Positions 42,448-51,052 of a stretch of DNA of 64,000 nt are shown in pieces (positions within the stretch are counted from its first letter, which is position 1; each line of letters starts with the position of its first letter). The notes under the pieces were generated by a model, which saw only the letters and a program-made list of their open reading frames with translations, searched no databases and was not told where the DNA came from. The position numbers were made by a program, and so were the translations under genes. The DNA comes from Lachnospiraceae bacterium (GTDB taxonomy: Bacteria; Bacillota; Clostridia; Lachnospirales; Lachnospiraceae). The stretch covers positions 1 through 64,000 of the forward strand of contig JAAWEL010000047.1 in the NCBI GenBank assembly GCA_022794255.1, in the 5' to 3' direction.

Positions 42448-43581
42448 ATGGAGCATGGCAGGGAAGGGATACTAAGCTGGATTCGGGAAAGTATGTTTTC
42501 TTTAGACCAGCTGACAAAACGGTATCCGGAACTGGAAATCTTAAAAGGGGTACCTCAAAACCCAGAGTATCATGGGGAAGGAGATGTGTATATCCATACC
42601 GGTTTGGTCTGTGAGCAATTGTGCAGCCTTTCAGAATGGGCCGGGCTCACGGATCGTGAACAGGAAGGCTTGTTTTTGGCGGCAGCCTTTCATGATATCG
42701 GAAAACCTGCCAGCACAAGGTTCGAGGAGGGCAGGTGGACCTCTCCCAAACATACCATTGTGGGGGAAAAGGTGTTTCGGGCTATGGCATATCGGGGAGG
42801 AAAGGGATTTGGGATGACCTTTCAGGAGCGGGAGCTGGCCGCTAAGCTGGTGCGCTTTCACGGACTTCCTGTGTGGTTCTGGAAAAAGAAACGGATGGAC
42901 TATGATCTTTTGCGGGCAGCAGAGGTGGTGCCTCTTAGGCTTCTCTGGCTTTTGGCAAAGGCAGATGCCAGAGGAAGGATGTGCCAGACACCGGGGGAGC
43001 TAGAGGAGCAGGGGAAGCTGTTTGCAGAGTACGGGAAGGAGCTGGGAGTCTGGGAGAAGCCCTATCCTTTTGCCAATGCCTATACCAGGTACCAGTATTT
43101 TCATAAGGAGGAAATGCAGCCAGGGGTACAGCTTTACGATGATACAAAGTTTGATGTGTGGATGATGGCAGGGCTGCCCTTAGCAGGAAAAGATACATGG
43201 ATCGAAAAAAATGGCGCTGGAAGAACGGTGATTTCCCTGGATGAGATCCGGAAGGAGCTGGGGATTTCGCCTAAAGACGGCTCAGGTAAGGTGGCCAATC
43301 TGGCCATAAAGCGGGCCAGAAATCTGCTGCGGAAACAAGAGTCCTTTATCTGGAATGCCACCAACCTGCTGCAGGAAACCAGACAACGCCTGGTGAGGCT
43401 GTTTGCAGGATACGGAGCGCGGGTGCATATCCTGTATCTGGAAACGCCCTATGAGGAGCTGTTAGAGAGAAACCGGGTAAGAGAGCGGCAGATCCCGGAA
43501 AAGGTGTTGGAGCAGATGATTGATAAACTGGAAATGCCAGAGCCCTGGGAAGGGTATGAGGTGATTTTTAAGGAGAGCTGA
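42448..43581 (+). CDS. HD-Pnk-type end-healing enzyme (HD phosphoesterase plus polynucleotide kinase)
   Basis: A 377-residue two-domain enzyme. The N-terminal HD domain has a full metal-ligand set: His50, His82-Asp83 in AFHDIGKP, His102, His138 and Asp173 in AKADARG. The C-terminal kinase domain has Walker A GLPLAGKDT (Lys248), SLDEIRKELG and WNATNLLQETRQRLV, as in 5'-OH polynucleotide kinases. The order matches HD-Pnk of Runella, which removes 2',3'-phosphates and phosphorylates 5'-OH ends. The ATG at 42448 follows GAGAGGAGTGAG. Together with the ligase it could restore RNAs cut by endoribonucleases. Confidence 0.87.
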   Translation: MEHGREGILSWIRESMFSLDQLTKRYPELEILKGVPQNPEYHGEGDVYIHTGLVCEQLCSLSEWAGLTDREQEGLFLAAAFHDIGKPASTRFEEGRWTSPKHTIVGEKVFRAMAYRGGKGFGMTFQERELAAKLVRFHGLPVWFWKKKRMDYDLLRAAEVVPLRLLWLLAKADARGRMCQTPGELEEQGKLFAEYGKELGVWEKPYPFANAYTRYQYFHKEEMQPGVQLYDDTKFDVWMMAGLPLAGKDTWIEKNGAGRTVISLDEIRKELGISPKDGSGKVANLAIKRARNLLRKQESFIWNATNLLQETRQRLVRLFAGYGARVHILYLETPYEELLERNRVRERQIPEKVLEQMIDKLEMPEPWEGYEVIFKES

Positions 43582-43623
43582 CAGCAGGAAAGTGTTTTTA
43601 AAAGGCAGTCCTTGGCAGAAGGC

Positions 43624-43674
43624 GAGGCGGAGGTGATGGAGACTGAGTGAGTCCCCTGCCTCCGCTCTTTTTTT
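43624..43674 (+). terminator. Terminator after the RNA-repair cassette
   Basis: GCGGAGG (43627-43633) and CCTCCGC (43659-43665) with a 25-base loop, followed by TCTTTTTTT. Confidence 0.82.
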
Positions 43675-43697
43675 AGACGTATCTGCCTTAACCTCGT

Positions 43698-44840
43698 TTA
43701 AAAGTACAGTGCCCCTTCTGGCTGGTTCTGGGCATATTCCGGTCCCAGAAAACCTTTGGGAAGCATGGGCTGGAGACAAAATCCGGATTCCAATTCATAA
43801 AAACGGCCGGTCTGGCTGCTTTCCATGATGCCTGTCAGGATTTCCAGGGCGTGAACCGCCATATCTGCATTGGTTCTGGGGGTTCGGTTCATTCTGAGTG
43901 ACCAGGCCATCTCAGCCACTCCCAGCCCCCGGCAATTTCCTGCATATCCGTGGGTGTGAGGGAAGCTTACCGGCTCTGTCTGGCCTTTGAGAATAACCTT
44001 TACATCGCCTCCGAAGAAATTGGGATCCTCCAGCATCAGAATGCCGTCTGTTCCGTAAAAGGCCACATAAGGTTTTTCCGTCCGGATACTTCTTGCATTA
44101 AAATGTACATTCCCTATACAGCCGTTTTTAAAGCGGATAATCCCGGCCAGATAGGTCTCGGATTCCTGGAGGTAAGGCTGGCCGAAATTGTCATTTTTGG
44201 TAAAATAGTGGGTCTTTTTTTGCTCCGTGATTCCAGCCATGCCACAGACCATGGCAGCTTCTCCTAAAATCTGAATCATGGCAGTGGTGTAATAGATTCC
44301 CACATCAATGCCGATGCCGCCTCCGGGTTTTACCGTGTAGGGGAATTTTTCAGCCAGAAGAGAGCCGTCTCTCTGCAAAATGGAGACACAGGAAGTCACC
44401 TGCCCGATCAGGCCGGAGCCGATCAGATACCGGGCAGTCTGCACAGCTGCTCCTAAAAAGGTGTCAGGGGCACTGCACAGCAGGCAGTGATTGGCATTTG
44501 CCAACTGAGCCAGTTCCCTGGCATTGGCGATATCCACAGCCAAAACTTTTTCTGTATACACCTGCTTTTTGTGTTCCAGCAGGGTTTTGATAACCGGATA
44601 ATGGGCAGAGGGATTGGTCAGATTCACCACGATTTCAATCTCGGGATCCTTTAAGATCTCCTCCATACTCATTGCACGGATTCCATAAGTTTCAGCAGTT
44701 TTTGAGGCCAGTTGGGGATCAAGGTCACAGCAGCCAGCCAATTCCAGAATTTCAAACATATCCTTCATGTTTTTTAGGTAAATCTCACTGATAGCACCAC
44801 AACCGATTACGGCTGTTTTGACTTTTTTAATCTGTTCCAT
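43698..44840 (-). CDS. Gfo/Idh/MocA-family NAD(P)-dependent oxidoreductase
   Basis: A 380-residue dehydrogenase. The Rossmann motif is TAVIGCGAISEIYLKNM; the catalytic Lys lies in KQVYTEKVLAVD (usual EKP replaced by EKV), and GGGIGIDVGIYYTTAMIQILG holds the His/Asp region, with Tyr where His is common. Members oxidise sugar or polyol hydroxyls. The ATG at 44840 follows AAGGAGTCTCCT; an in-frame ATG at 44873 is within the preceding gene. Last gene of the minus-strand glycan operon. Confidence 0.87.
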   Translation of the reverse strand: MEQIKKVKTAVIGCGAISEIYLKNMKDMFEILELAGCCDLDPQLASKTAETYGIRAMSMEEILKDPEIEIVVNLTNPSAHYPVIKTLLEHKKQVYTEKVLAVDIANARELAQLANANHCLLCSAPDTFLGAAVQTARYLIGSGLIGQVTSCVSILQRDGSLLAEKFPYTVKPGGGIGIDVGIYYTTAMIQILGEAAMVCGMAGITEQKKTHYFTKNDNFGQPYLQESETYLAGIIRFKNGCIGNVHFNARSIRTEKPYVAFYGTDGILMLEDPNFFGGDVKVILKGQTEPVSFPHTHGYAGNCRGLGVAEMAWSLRMNRTPRTNADMAVHALEILTGIMESSQTGRFYELESGFCLQPMLPKGFLGPEYAQNQPEGALYF

Positions 44841-44853
44841 AGGAGACTCCTTT

Positions 44854-46197
44854 TTATATGGCATTTTTGGCAATGACCTGTGAATACCAGTGCCCGCTTT
44901 CCTTGATAATGCGCTCTTGGGTGCTGAAATCTACAAATACAATGCCGAAACGGCTGGAATAACCAAAGGACCACTCAAAATTATCGTACAGGGACCACTG
45001 GAAATAGCCTTCCACGGGAGCACCGTCTTGTATGGCTTTCCACAGAATGTCTAAATGGCGGTGAAGATAATCCTTCCGTCCTCCGTCCTCCACCTTGCCT
45101 TCCATGGAAACCACATCCGGGAAGGAGGTTCCGTTTTCTGTGATATAGATTTTTTTGACGCCATATTCATTTTTCATGCGCATCAGCATGTTGTAAAAGC
45201 CTTTCTCTGTCACCGGCCAGTTTCTGTCATTCACCGGTACATAAGGGGGATTTTGAATCTGAAAATCAATGGGCCACCGCTTGTCTGCTTTCACCCAGAA
45301 ATCGTTGTAATAATTGAGTCCCACAAAATCCAGAGGCTGATGCATCAGTTCCAAATGTTCTTTTTGGAATTTAGGCAGCCGGACTCCTTTTTTCTGATAT
45401 AAGTCTATCATATCCTGGGGGTAGCTTCCCAGAAGAATCGGCTCTGCAAACCAACGGTTTAGATATCCGTCAGCCCGCGCGGCAGCCGCCACATCTTCCG
45501 GTGACTGGGTAAGGGGCAGTCGGCCCATAAGGTTTAAGGTAATGCCGATCTCCCCGTCACAACCGGATTCCCGAAAATACTTTACCACCAGTCCATGTCC
45601 CACATACATATGGTATGCTACCAGCAAGGCGGTGGAAAAATCCCGGAGCCCGGGAGCCTGACGGCCCTCATAATTCCCTAAAAAGGCGGCGCAGTAAGGC
45701 TCGTTTAATGTGATCCATTTCTTTACCTTGCTGCCAAAAGCATGGATAACCGTTTTTCCGTACTCCAGGAAATATTCCGGCATCCGGGGATTGGACCAGC
45801 CGCCGATATCCTGGAGGGCTTGAGGCAGATCCCAGTGATATAAAGTAATGTAGGGCTCAATGCCTGCCTCTGTCAGGGAATCGATCAAGCGGCTATAAAA
45901 TTCCAGCCCCTTTTGGTTGACCTCGCCAAAGCCTTTGGGAAAGATTCTGGACCAGGCGATAGAAAAACGGTAGGCTTTGATTCCCATGCTTTTCATCAAA
46001 GCAACATCCTCCTGGTAACGATGGTAATGATCGCAGGCAATGTTGCCGTTGTCGCCGTTTAATACATTGCCAGGTATGGAGCAATAGCGGTCCCATATGG
46101 TTTCCCCCCGGTTGTCCTCATTGTAAGCTCCCTCAATCTGGTAGGACGCAGTGGCAGCACCCCAGGCAAAATGCTCTGGAAATTTTTTCTCATTCAT
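44854..46197 (-). CDS. GH1 family beta-glycosidase
   Basis: A 447-residue retaining glycosidase. The acid/base Glu is in TLNEPYCAAFLG and the nucleophile Glu in KIYITENGTSFPD. WGAATASYQIEGAYNEDNRG opens the barrel and YFQWSLYDNFEWSFGYSSRFG closes it. No phospho-sugar (6-P) binding lysine-rich signature was identified, and the operon has an ABC importer rather than a PTS, so it should act on unphosphorylated beta-glucosides or related compounds in the cytoplasm. ATG 46197 follows AAGGAG. Confidence 0.92.
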   Translation of the reverse strand: MNEKKFPEHFAWGAATASYQIEGAYNEDNRGETIWDRYCSIPGNVLNGDNGNIACDHYHRYQEDVALMKSMGIKAYRFSIAWSRIFPKGFGEVNQKGLEFYSRLIDSLTEAGIEPYITLYHWDLPQALQDIGGWSNPRMPEYFLEYGKTVIHAFGSKVKKWITLNEPYCAAFLGNYEGRQAPGLRDFSTALLVAYHMYVGHGLVVKYFRESGCDGEIGITLNLMGRLPLTQSPEDVAAAARADGYLNRWFAEPILLGSYPQDMIDLYQKKGVRLPKFQKEHLELMHQPLDFVGLNYYNDFWVKADKRWPIDFQIQNPPYVPVNDRNWPVTEKGFYNMLMRMKNEYGVKKIYITENGTSFPDVVSMEGKVEDGGRKDYLHRHLDILWKAIQDGAPVEGYFQWSLYDNFEWSFGYSSRFGIVFVDFSTQERIIKESGHWYSQVIAKNAI

Positions 46198-46225
46198 CTT
46201 TTTTCTCCTTGATAATTGTTTTTCC

Positions 46226-46687
46226 CTATTCATCCTGTTCCAGCAATTCCACCACAACCTTCAGGCTGTCAAGGGCATCCATAAAGGCGTATCTGCCGTT
46301 TCCTCTCCGGTACTCTCCCTTTTGGAGCAATTTCATTCCCCAGTTCTCACAGGCCTGGATGGTTTTTGTCATGCCTTTTACCTGGAAGGAGATGTGGTGG
46401 ATCCCTTCTCCGAACTGTTCCAAATGCTCTCTCCAGATGCTGGGCTCTTCGTTGGGCTGAATCAATTCCATCTGCAGATCTCCGAAATAAAAGAACGTCA
46501 TATAGCATTTGGCCTTGGGAGCCGGCTCTCCCCGGTATTCAGTCTTGACGATTTCGTATTCGCCGCTGTTTACGGTTTCCGGTTCCGGAACATCAAAAAA
46601 CCGGGCAAATTCCTTTTTGGTCTTTTCGATATCCTTTACTAAAAATCCAATTTGTACCAGTCTCGTATCTTCAATGGGTCTGCTCAT
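46226..46687 (-). CDS. VOC-superfamily (glyoxalase-like) protein
   Basis: A 153-residue protein with two beta-alpha-beta-beta-beta modules. VQIGFLVKDIEKTKKEF opens the first and IHHISFQVKGMTKTIQACE opens the second; Glu in LQMELIQPNEEPS and VVELLEQ are probable metal ligands. The superfamily includes epimerases, isomerases and lyases. It overlaps the preceding UxuA-like gene by four bases, so a step in the same sugar pathway, for example an epimerisation or isomerisation, is likely. Confidence 0.85.
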   Translation of the reverse strand: MSRPIEDTRLVQIGFLVKDIEKTKKEFARFFDVPEPETVNSGEYEIVKTEYRGEPAPKAKCYMTFFYFGDLQMELIQPNEEPSIWREHLEQFGEGIHHISFQVKGMTKTIQACENWGMKLLQKGEYRRGNGRYAFMDALDSLKVVVELLEQDE

Positions 46688-47733
46688 GTTTCCTCCAATC
46701 TGTGTGCTTTTTGTGCAAGTTTTTTATTTTCCATTTTTTCGATGGCTTCCATCAGTCCTTTGATATAGGCGGTGTCAGCATATCGGACCCTATGACCCCA
46801 TTCCTTATCCCCTTCAATTCCAGGGACATGGTCACTGACAATAAATCCTTCAAATCCTGATTGCATCAATGCATATATAACCTCAAAAGGATCCAGATTC
46901 CCTTCCCCTAAAAAGCACTCCCGGAATGAGGGAACGGTTCCCTTAACGTCCCGCATGTGGGCGTAGATCAGCTTTTTCCTTGGACCAAAATATTCAATGG
47001 CATCGAACACATTTTTTGCTCCGCCTCTCATCTGGGAAAAGCTGCCAATGCAGAACAAGAGTCCCCAGTTGGGGCTGTTTATCATCTGCTCCGCCCTCTG
47101 AAAGCTTTTCAGGTCAATGAACATTCTGGCAATGCCGGACAGGCTTTCTATGGGCGGGTCATCGGGATGGAGAGCCATAGTCACATGGTATTCCTCTGCC
47201 ACCGGTATCACCCGCTTCATAAAATAGGCAAAGTTTTCCCACAGAAACTCCACATCAGGGATTAAAATGTCTCTTCTCTGGCCGAAATCTGCCATATCAT
47301 CGATACCTGCTGCCTGCTTTTCCAAGTCAAAAACCTGGACTGTGGCGCCATATCTTCCCACAGGTGCATGGTTCTCGGTTCTCCACACAAAGGAGGGAGA
47401 GAAATGATATCCAAGTACCGGGATCCCTGCCCGTCCCAGGTTCCGGATGGACTCGCAGACGTTTTCTATCTGCTCCTCCCGCCCTTCTAAACCAAGCATT
47501 GCCTTATCATAAAAGGATATGGGCAGATTTTCCATCGCTTCCACAATAATGCCGTAGGTATCACACTGATCCTTTAATCTTGCCAGGTCATCGTATTTCC
47601 AGTACTTGTCAGCTTTTAAGTCAAAGGGAAGGTTGAACTGCACCCGGTCGATTCCCATCTGTCTTGCATTGGTGAGGATTTCTTTATCCACACTCCGAAC
47701 TTGCCCATAGGCTAAACGCATTTTCATAGTCAT
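46684..47733 (-). CDS. UxuA-like mannonate dehydratase family protein
   Basis: A 349-residue TIM-barrel protein. Family marks are VTMALHPDDPPIESL, NSPNWGLLFCIGSFSQM and KLIYAHMRDVKGT, matching the metal-binding His, Cys and His blocks of D-mannonate dehydratase. The start is at 47733, overlapping the previous stop (TAATG); nearby ATGs at 47727 and 47721 are possible. UxuA converts mannonate to 2-keto-3-deoxygluconate. A related xylose-isomerase-like sugar enzyme cannot be excluded. Confidence 0.83.
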   Translation of the reverse strand: MTMKMRLAYGQVRSVDKEILTNARQMGIDRVQFNLPFDLKADKYWKYDDLARLKDQCDTYGIIVEAMENLPISFYDKAMLGLEGREEQIENVCESIRNLGRAGIPVLGYHFSPSFVWRTENHAPVGRYGATVQVFDLEKQAAGIDDMADFGQRRDILIPDVEFLWENFAYFMKRVIPVAEEYHVTMALHPDDPPIESLSGIARMFIDLKSFQRAEQMINSPNWGLLFCIGSFSQMRGGAKNVFDAIEYFGPRKKLIYAHMRDVKGTVPSFRECFLGEGNLDPFEVIYALMQSGFEGFIVSDHVPGIEGDKEWGHRVRYADTAYIKGLMEAIEKMENKKLAQKAHRLEET

Positions 47734-49136
47734 TAACTCCATATCCGGTCTAATGAGGTTTCCCCATTCCATTCCTCTGTGGATACCCAGACATCCGATC
47801 CCTTCATCGGCCCATGTTCCCGGATCAGGTCTTCGTTGAGGGCTTCGATACCCAGTCCCGGGGCATCTGTCACCACAGTGAAGCCATTTTGTACAATGGG
47901 CTTTACCGGGCCCACAATCAGATCCTGCCACCATGGAGAATCGAAGGCATCATGTTCCTGAACAAAAAAGTTTTCACTGGCAGTTGCCATGTGGGCTCCG
48001 GCCAGAGCGGAGATGGGGCTTTCGCACATGTGGAGAGCCATGGAGGCGCCATACCGGGCAGCCAGGTCTCCCAGCTTTTTCGTCTCTAAAATACCGCCGG
48101 AGGTAAGAAGGTCGGGATGAACCACATCCAGGGCGCCGGCCTGTAAAAGAGGCTCAAAGGTTTCTGAAAGATACATATCCTCCCCGGTGGCTAAGGGGGC
48201 GGTGGTGGCATGTTTCAGTTCTCTGTACTGATCGGTCAGGTACCAGGGCAGCATATCTTCCAGCCATGCTAAGTTGTATTTTTCCATTCTTCTGGCAATC
48301 TTGATCATATCCGGCAGTGGGAAATGACCGAAGTGGTCAATGGCCAGGGGAACCTTGTAGCCAATCACATCCCGGATCCGCCCGATATATTCGTCTAAGG
48401 CATCCAACCCTTTTTCCGTCACATGCATGTTGGTAAAGGGATGAGGGATCCGGTTAAAATCATAGAGGGCTGCATTGGCAGCAGAGACCTCGGCCCGGGT
48501 ACCGGTGAGAGCCACTTTGCGGACCTTGTCCTCTGCAAGCCTCAAATCATTTACCCAGTCAAGAGGCCCGCAGTAGTTGCCTTCCTGAGCCATGAGAAGT
48601 TCCACGCTTAAGATTTTCAGTACTGTAAAGCCCTGGTCCATAAAGCCTTTTAAAACAGAACCCACTTCTTCCGGTTCCATCAAAATTCCGGTGGCCCGCC
48701 CGGATTCAATATGGGTATCCGCATACAGCCGGACCTTATCCCGGAACCTTCCTCCTAAAAGCTGATAGACCGGGACGCCGTAAGCCTTCCCTGCCAAGTC
48801 CCACAGAGCCAGTTCGATGGCACAGACACCGGCAGACTGCCGGGACTGGCCGCCAAACTGTTTTATTTTCCGGAAAATCCGGTCCACTTCACAGGGATTT
48901 TCTCCCACAATCCGGCTTTTCAGGTATTTTAAATAGGTGGCACTGGCGCCGTCCCGCATTTCCCCATAACCACGGATCCCCTGATTGGTATCGATCCGTA
49001 TAAGATAACAGCCCCATGGCGGCAGATCCACCTTGGTAAACTTTACATCTGTGATTTTCAGCTCTGAAGGACTTGAACTTTGCCTTACATAATTCAGACA
49101 CTGGCTGTAAGCCTGATTTTCCTTGTCACTTTTCAT
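47733..49136 (-). CDS. Enolase-superfamily (mandelate racemase-like) sugar acid dehydratase
   Basis: A 467-residue protein. The capping domain (TNQGIRGYGEMRDG) is followed by VCAIELALWDLAGKAYG and a barrel with metal ligands in AIDHFGHFP (Asp), AWLEDMLPW (Glu) and LATGEDMYL (Glu), then HPDLLTSGGILETKKL and MALHMCESPISALAGAHMA. This is the pattern of acid-sugar dehydratases such as mannonate/gluconate dehydratases. It is longer than usual, with an extra 25 residues at the start. Paired with the UxuA-like protein, so the operon has two dehydratase-type enzymes. Confidence 0.87.
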   Translation of the reverse strand: MKSDKENQAYSQCLNYVRQSSSPSELKITDVKFTKVDLPPWGCYLIRIDTNQGIRGYGEMRDGASATYLKYLKSRIVGENPCEVDRIFRKIKQFGGQSRQSAGVCAIELALWDLAGKAYGVPVYQLLGGRFRDKVRLYADTHIESGRATGILMEPEEVGSVLKGFMDQGFTVLKILSVELLMAQEGNYCGPLDWVNDLRLAEDKVRKVALTGTRAEVSAANAALYDFNRIPHPFTNMHVTEKGLDALDEYIGRIRDVIGYKVPLAIDHFGHFPLPDMIKIARRMEKYNLAWLEDMLPWYLTDQYRELKHATTAPLATGEDMYLSETFEPLLQAGALDVVHPDLLTSGGILETKKLGDLAARYGASMALHMCESPISALAGAHMATASENFFVQEHDAFDSPWWQDLIVGPVKPIVQNGFTVVTDAPGLGIEALNEDLIREHGPMKGSDVWVSTEEWNGETSLDRIWS

Positions 49137-49198
49137 AAAACAGGTTTTCCTTTCTATGTATTTGGGATTGTGTGCTTTTTCCTGTTTTCAAATCTCAG

Positions 49199-50053
49199 CT
49201 ATCCCTTTACCGCTCCGTCTGCCATACCTTTGACAAAATACTTATTGCAGGCCAGGAAAATCAAAAGCACGGGAAATGCCACAACCGCTGATGCGGCCAT
49301 AGTAGCGCCCCAGTCCACCGCAAATTCCCCGGCAAACATATGGATGGCAATGGGCAGTGTTCTTGTCTTGGTGGAGGTGCTTAAGTTCAGGGCAAACAAG
49401 AATTCTTCCCAGGCATGAATATAGGTATAGATGGTCACGGAGATCAGCCCAGGCTTTGCGATAGGCAAAACCACCCGGAACAGAGCCCCAATCCCTGTAC
49501 AACCATCAATCTTGGCAGCCTCCTCTAACTCCCTGGGAACGGTCTCAAAAAAGGAACTGAGCATAATCACTCCCATAGGGATAGTCAGAGCCATGTCAGC
49601 CATAATGAGAGAAAAGTGGGTGTCGAGAAGCTGGGATTTGGATGCCAGGAAGTAAAGGGGGATGATGATTACCACACTGGGAATCATCTGTCCAAACAGC
49701 AGCCCCACCTTTAAAAAGCCATGGCCCCGGAAGCGGTACCGGCTGAGTCCGTACCCGGCCAGCACGGAGATAAAAAGGGTGACTCCAACAACGGAAAGGG
49801 TGATAATCAGGCTGTTGACAAAGGCATCGAACATTTTTGTGTTAGTGAGAACCGTCACATAGTTTGACAGGGTAGGTGTGTCAGGAATGATCTGAGGCGG
49901 AATATCATACTGTTCCGTGGGCAGCTTGATGGAGGTGGAAAGCATCCAGATTGCCGGGAAAACCGCCACAAGCACCACAAGGAGCAGGATGGCGTAAGTA
50001 AGAATCTGCCATATGATATTGGTTCCTGTCACAGATTTTTTCATTTTCGGCAT
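49199..50053 (-). CDS. Sugar ABC transporter permease, MalG type
   Basis: A 284-residue membrane protein with six hydrophobic segments. The EAA loop contacting the ATPase is ELEEAAKIDGCTGIGALFRV. It follows the MalF-type permease by one base. No ATP-binding subunit is encoded in the operon, so a shared MsmK/UgpC-type ATPase encoded elsewhere is presumed. Confidence 0.93.
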   Translation of the reverse strand: MPKMKKSVTGTNIIWQILTYAILLLVVLVAVFPAIWMLSTSIKLPTEQYDIPPQIIPDTPTLSNYVTVLTNTKMFDAFVNSLIITLSVVGVTLFISVLAGYGLSRYRFRGHGFLKVGLLFGQMIPSVVIIIPLYFLASKSQLLDTHFSLIMADMALTIPMGVIMLSSFFETVPRELEEAAKIDGCTGIGALFRVVLPIAKPGLISVTIYTYIHAWEEFLFALNLSTSTKTRTLPIAIHMFAGEFAVDWGATMAASAVVAFPVLLIFLACNKYFVKGMADGAVKG

Positions 50054-50054
50054 A

Positions 50055-50933
50055 TTAATTCCCCTCCTTATCTCTGGTCAGATACAGGTATACAAGGCTG
50101 ACAGCCATAGACAGGACGAAAAGTACGGCGCTGGCAGCACTGGCAATACCAAAATCGTAATTCATAAAAGCCTTTTTATAAATGTACATGGCCATAACTT
50201 CTGTCTTATGGGCCGGTCCTCCCTCTGTCATGGCATAGATAAAGGTAAAGGCATTAAGAGTCCAGATGATCATCAGCAAAATCGTGGAGTAGCAGGTGGC
50301 GGCGATGGAGGGCCAGGTAACATTTTTGAAAATATTCCATATATTAGCCCCATCAATAAGAGCAGCTTCCTTCAGGTCTTTGGAAACTCCCTGAAGAGAG
50401 GCTTCGATCATCAAAAGAATAAAGGGAAACATTTTCCATGTATTGACAGCAATCACGGACCACATGGCAATGTTGGGATTGGAAAGCCATGTCTGGTTTT
50501 TCTCAATCAGCCCCAGAGAGCAGAAAAGGAAATTGATAATTCCGTAATCCGCATTATACATCCATTTCCACACAGCAGAGCCAATGATACTGGGAGTGAC
50601 CCAGGGGATCATTAGCAGGATGCGGATCAGGGCTTTTCCCTTCACAAATGGCTGGTGCAGAAGCAGAGCCAGGGCAAAGCCTAAAGAAAACTGAAAAAAC
50701 ACGCTGCCAAAGGTCCAGACCAAGGTGTTTTTGATAGAGCCGATAAAAACCTTGTCAGAGAATAATTTTTCAAACTGGCTTATGCCGCAGAAGGCGGGGG
50801 TCTCTAAAAACAGGGTGTTTTCAAAAAAGCCCATGATCAGGGTGTATACCAGGGGATACATCATAACCACTGCTATGACCAGAAGGGCAGGCATTACATA
50901 GCCTGCACCGGAGCGCTTGAACTTTTTTATCAT
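50055..50933 (-). CDS. Sugar ABC transporter permease, MalF type
   Basis: A 292-residue membrane protein with six hydrophobic segments and the EAA loop DLKEAALIDGANIWNIFKNV. It pairs with the MalG-type permease and the binding lipoprotein to form a carbohydrate uptake system of the CUT1 kind. Confidence 0.93.
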   Translation of the reverse strand: MIKKFKRSGAGYVMPALLVIAVVMMYPLVYTLIMGFFENTLFLETPAFCGISQFEKLFSDKVFIGSIKNTLVWTFGSVFFQFSLGFALALLLHQPFVKGKALIRILLMIPWVTPSIIGSAVWKWMYNADYGIINFLFCSLGLIEKNQTWLSNPNIAMWSVIAVNTWKMFPFILLMIEASLQGVSKDLKEAALIDGANIWNIFKNVTWPSIAATCYSTILLMIIWTLNAFTFIYAMTEGGPAHKTEVMAMYIYKKAFMNYDFGIASAASAVLFVLSMAVSLVYLYLTRDKEGN

Positions 50934-51052
50934 CTTCTCACCTCTTTTAAAAACAGCAGACTTCGCTGTGATTTTGCGAAGCCTGCCTGGTTGTTGTCAA
51001 TGGAATGAATGACTTGGATAGGGCTCTTCTTGCCCGTCTGTCCTGCTGCATT

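Noticed and set aside
43698-47733. Gfo/Idh plus TIM-barrel genes considered as a C-glycoside deglycosylation (DgpABC-type) set
   Set aside because: The TIM-barrel protein has mannonate dehydratase motifs and the small partner subunit expected for the C-glycoside lyase was not recognised; kept only as a test condition.
50013-50615. Plus-strand 200-codon frame opposite the MalF-type permease
   Set aside because: The permease is clear on the minus strand and the plus product has no recognisable domain or ribosome site.
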